Below are positions 29,183 through 31,488 of a stretch of 31,488 bases of DNA, piece by piece. Made by a program: the position numbers and the translations under genes. The number at the start of each line of letters is the position of its first letter. The stretch's first letter is position 1. The notes under the pieces were generated by a model. The model was not told the DNA's origin, did no database searches, and saw only the letters and a program-made list of their open reading frames with translations. The DNA is from Pigoraptor vietnamica (Eukaryota; Opisthokonta; Filasterea), in NCBI GenBank assembly GCA_943704525.1, contig CALSCQ010003376.1, positions 1 to 31,488 on the forward strand. The letters run 5' to 3'.

Positions 29183-30095
29183 CGCAGTCGCTTGCGCAGA
29201 GCCGCACTCAAAGAGAGAGAAATTGGGCGAGGACAGAGAGAGACGAAAGAGAGAATGAGGGCTCCGAATGGTTGAGGCGACTGTTAGAAGCGCTGCATCG
29301 TTCAGGGGACGATAGGGTCCAAAGGCGTCACTCGCAATAACGCGGGAAATTCGACACGTGTGCTCTAGCGCGGACAACGTGAAGACATGCGTATGGGTTT
29401 TCGCTACAAGAGGCTGCTTGCGTGTGTGTGCGTGTGTGCGTGTGTGTGTGCGTGTGTGGTGTGTGTGTGTGTTTTGTGCGCGCGTGTGTGCGTAGTGCAC
29501 ACGCGCACCACCTGTCACTGTGGCACACGACAAGCCCGGCGGGTTGCGCGACAGAGGAGCTCCGACTATGAGTATCACAGAGTGCGAGTGAGCTACTATT
29601 TCATGGAAAGTCTTGATGAAATTTATGTATTAGTAAGTAGATAAATTATAACTTGTTTATTCTATATTAGCAACTCTGTCTATAAAAATGCTATGAAAAA
29701 TCTTTTGAGAAAACTTTTACAACTAAGATCAGCAGCTATTCCTCGACATAGCTCATCAGTATTCAAGAAGAAGGACAAACACCCCGGACGCTGTGAACCA
29801 TGTCTGGACACAGTGACGCCTTCCTAATAAATGCCATTCGGCGCAAATACATCCAAATAAAGTATTAATACGTTTATATGCCTTAATATGTATACTGTTT
29901 TCATATATAACTAAATATGGATTGAAATTCGAGCTGTTGTGAGGGAGAGGCATCGCGGTCGCCGAGCAAACGGCGGTTGCGCCAGTTTGAAAAAGAAAGA
30001 AGAAAAGCACACACACAGGGAATTCAGCTGTCGTTCTTGTGCGCGTGCAGATCCCCTCCTTTCTCTCCCCCTTTGTCTTGCGCTGTTATATTAGA
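29183..30095. promoter_or_regulatory. Divergent spacer of the 910-aa protein gene and calcineurin B, with an AT-rich island
   Basis: A GT-rich patch spans about 29418-29480. From about 29570 to 29930 base composition turns strongly AT-rich, unlike the rest of the window. A 44-codon frame (29693-29827) lies in that island. No exact CRE is seen here. Confidence 0.5.
29693..29827 (+). other. Short ORF in the AT-rich island, 44 codons, unproven
   Basis: It starts with ATG and begins MKNLLRKLLQLRSAAIPRHS, a basic amphipathic stretch like a mitochondrial targeting sequence. It then has KKKDKHPGRCEPC and stops at TAA. Codon use is AT-rich, unlike all neighbouring genes. No relative is recognised; it may be chance, or a first exon. 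Confidence 0.2.
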
Positions 30096-31328
30096 ATGGT
30101 GGGTTGGTTTGTTTTCGTATGCTGATGTGTTTGCTGTGTGATTTGCGCGCCTCGCGCATGGAGTTTCAAACTATTACATGACGGGAACATTTGTGTTTCG
30201 CGTGTGCGTGCGATCCCATGGTTCAGCTCTCTGCGTTGCGAAGTGCGTGCGAAGTTCTGTGTCACAATGTTGAGGGGGACTGCATCTCAAGTCTTCCTTC
30301 GCACTCGCATTGGGCGCAGGGCAACGAGGCGTCGCTTCTCGCAGAAAGCAAAATGACCCTGCAGGAGCTGCAGATGGTCTCTAACTGTGAGTGGCTGTGG
30401 CGTGTGTGCGTGTGATTGTCGAAGTGCAGGTGTGGCATGTGTTTGTGCCTAGTGTGAATTCGGTGCGTTTGTGTGGTCACTTGTTGGTATTTCGCCTGGG
30501 GTCCTTTGGCACGACTAGTGTATAGTATGGATGTGTACGTGTGCGTCTGCCCGTGGTGTTTTTTGTGTGTCGAAGCGAATTTGTGCGATGTGTGGCTGTG
30601 TCCGTTTGTTCGGCGTTGGCTCGTGTGGCCTTTTGGTAGTGGATACTTGAGCCATTGTTCATGCGAGGCACCATTGTAGCCCACTACATCACGTTCCTCG
30701 CGCTCGCTGCTCTTTCTCTGTCGCGGTTCTTCCGCACGAGATTCGTCTGCGGTCACTACATAGGCCTCTTGCGAGCCCAGCGTCATAATAACGACATGTC
30801 CCCATCGTGATAGCGTGCGTTCTAATGACGCGTCTGCCCTGCACGCGCAGTCTCTCCGAACGAGCTCAAGCGCCTTGCTCGTCGCTTCAAGAAGCTCGAC
30901 AAGGACAACAGCGGATCCATTTCGCCAGAGGAATTCCTCAGCCTCCCCGAACTGCACCAGGTACGATTGGCTTGTCTGGACAGCCGCAAAAGGGGTGCCT
31001 CGCGAGTGGCGGCCGTTGGCGCGTGTGCGTGTGTGAGGGAGGGCTGTCCTACGGAGTGTGCGGGGCTTGCGACACGTAGTGGAGCTGGTCGTGTCATCCA
31101 TTACACGCGATCGATTGCGGCCACACGACTCGCCGGACTGAAACTGACCCCTCTCCCGCCTCTTTTTTATCCTCTCGTTCCAATTCCGCGCACGCGCACA
31201 GAATCCGCTCGTGTCGCGAGTGATTGCGACATTGGACGTCGACGGCGGCGGTGACGTGGATTTCCAGGAGTTTATCTCGTGCCTGTCCATCTTCAGCGTC
31301 AAGGGGGAGAAGGAGGCCAAGCTGCGAT
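30096..31328 (+). CDS. CNB1: Calcineurin regulatory subunit B, first four exons (continues past the right edge)
   Basis: Exons are 30096-30098 (ATG only, donor GTGGGT), 30320-30386, 30851-30960 and 31202-31328, all in phase. The protein begins MGNEAS, the N-myristoylation signal typical of calcineurin B. It continues with [19 protein letters not shown] and the first EF-hand loop ([13 protein letters not shown]), then [14 protein letters not shown], the second EF-hand ([13 protein letters not shown]) and [12 protein letters not shown]. This is close to human PPP3R1 along its length; 102 of about 170 residues are present, and the third and fourth EF-hands lie outside. Calcineurin B binds calcium and activates the catalytic subunit A of the phosphatase. 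Splitting the start codon from GNEAS by an intron is supported by the exact ATG/GTGGGT junction. Exon 4 ends CGAT before GTGGGTG; a near-copy of that exon end occurs at about 31390-31428. Confidence 0.9.
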
Positions 31329-31488
31329 GTGGGTGCTGCGCGGAATGTGTGGGGGTGTCCCTTAGTGTGTTCTTTTCGTTGGAAGGAAGGGGTGAAAGAG
31401 GCAAAGCTGCGATGGGTGCTGCGCGGCCTGCGGAGGGTGTGTCATCATGTGCCTTTGGTGTGTGTTTTCGTGTGAGAAAAGGGGGGGG

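Overview
The window looks like nuclear DNA of a GC-rich unicellular eukaryote. Ten of its eleven genes have close counterparts or known domain types across animals, fungi and amoebae. Eight are split by short introns with CAG/TAG acceptors, and CA/GT microsatellites are abundant in introns and spacers. Clear animal-like versions of OTU1/YOD1, NUP155, GOLGA7/Erf4 and calcineurin B, together with ankyrin and PLAC8 proteins, suggest an amoebozoan, apusozoan-like or unicellular holozoan lineage. The sequence alone does not fix the species.

Left part (1-6771): the 3' end of a GOLGA7/Erf4-type palmitoyltransferase partner (+) faces a complete eight-exon OTU1/YOD1 deubiquitinase (-). A six-exon secreted DUF4434 TIM-barrel protein (-) follows. 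Central part (6772-18579): a 17-exon NUP155/Nup170 nucleoporin (-) is divergent from a single-exon 16-ankyrin-repeat membrane-anchored protein (+). That gene converges on a three-exon fusion of a four-helix membrane module with two PLAC8 domains (-). Right part (18580-31488): a second single-exon ankyrin protein with about 22 repeats (+), a short WD40 protein (+), and an 81-residue protein carrying only the PDCD4-type N-terminal motif (+). After these come a 910-residue disordered, probably nuclear protein that I do not recognise (-), and the first four exons of calcineurin B (+), cut by the window end.

Exon boundaries were worked out by hand. They keep reading phase in every spliced gene, and in the recognised families they rebuild continuous matches. 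The genes are not an operon or one pathway; they are ordinary housekeeping and accessory loci. What they share is architecture. Donor sites mostly read GTGNGT instead of GTAAGT (31 of 39). The exact CRE palindrome TGACGTCA occurs in four promoter-bearing spacers. Introns carry long simple repeats, including a complementary (CA)n/(GT)n pair in one pre-mRNA and a tetranucleotide tract that runs into a 3' splice site. I saw no convincing retrovirus, transposase, CRISPR array, tRNA or rRNA gene.
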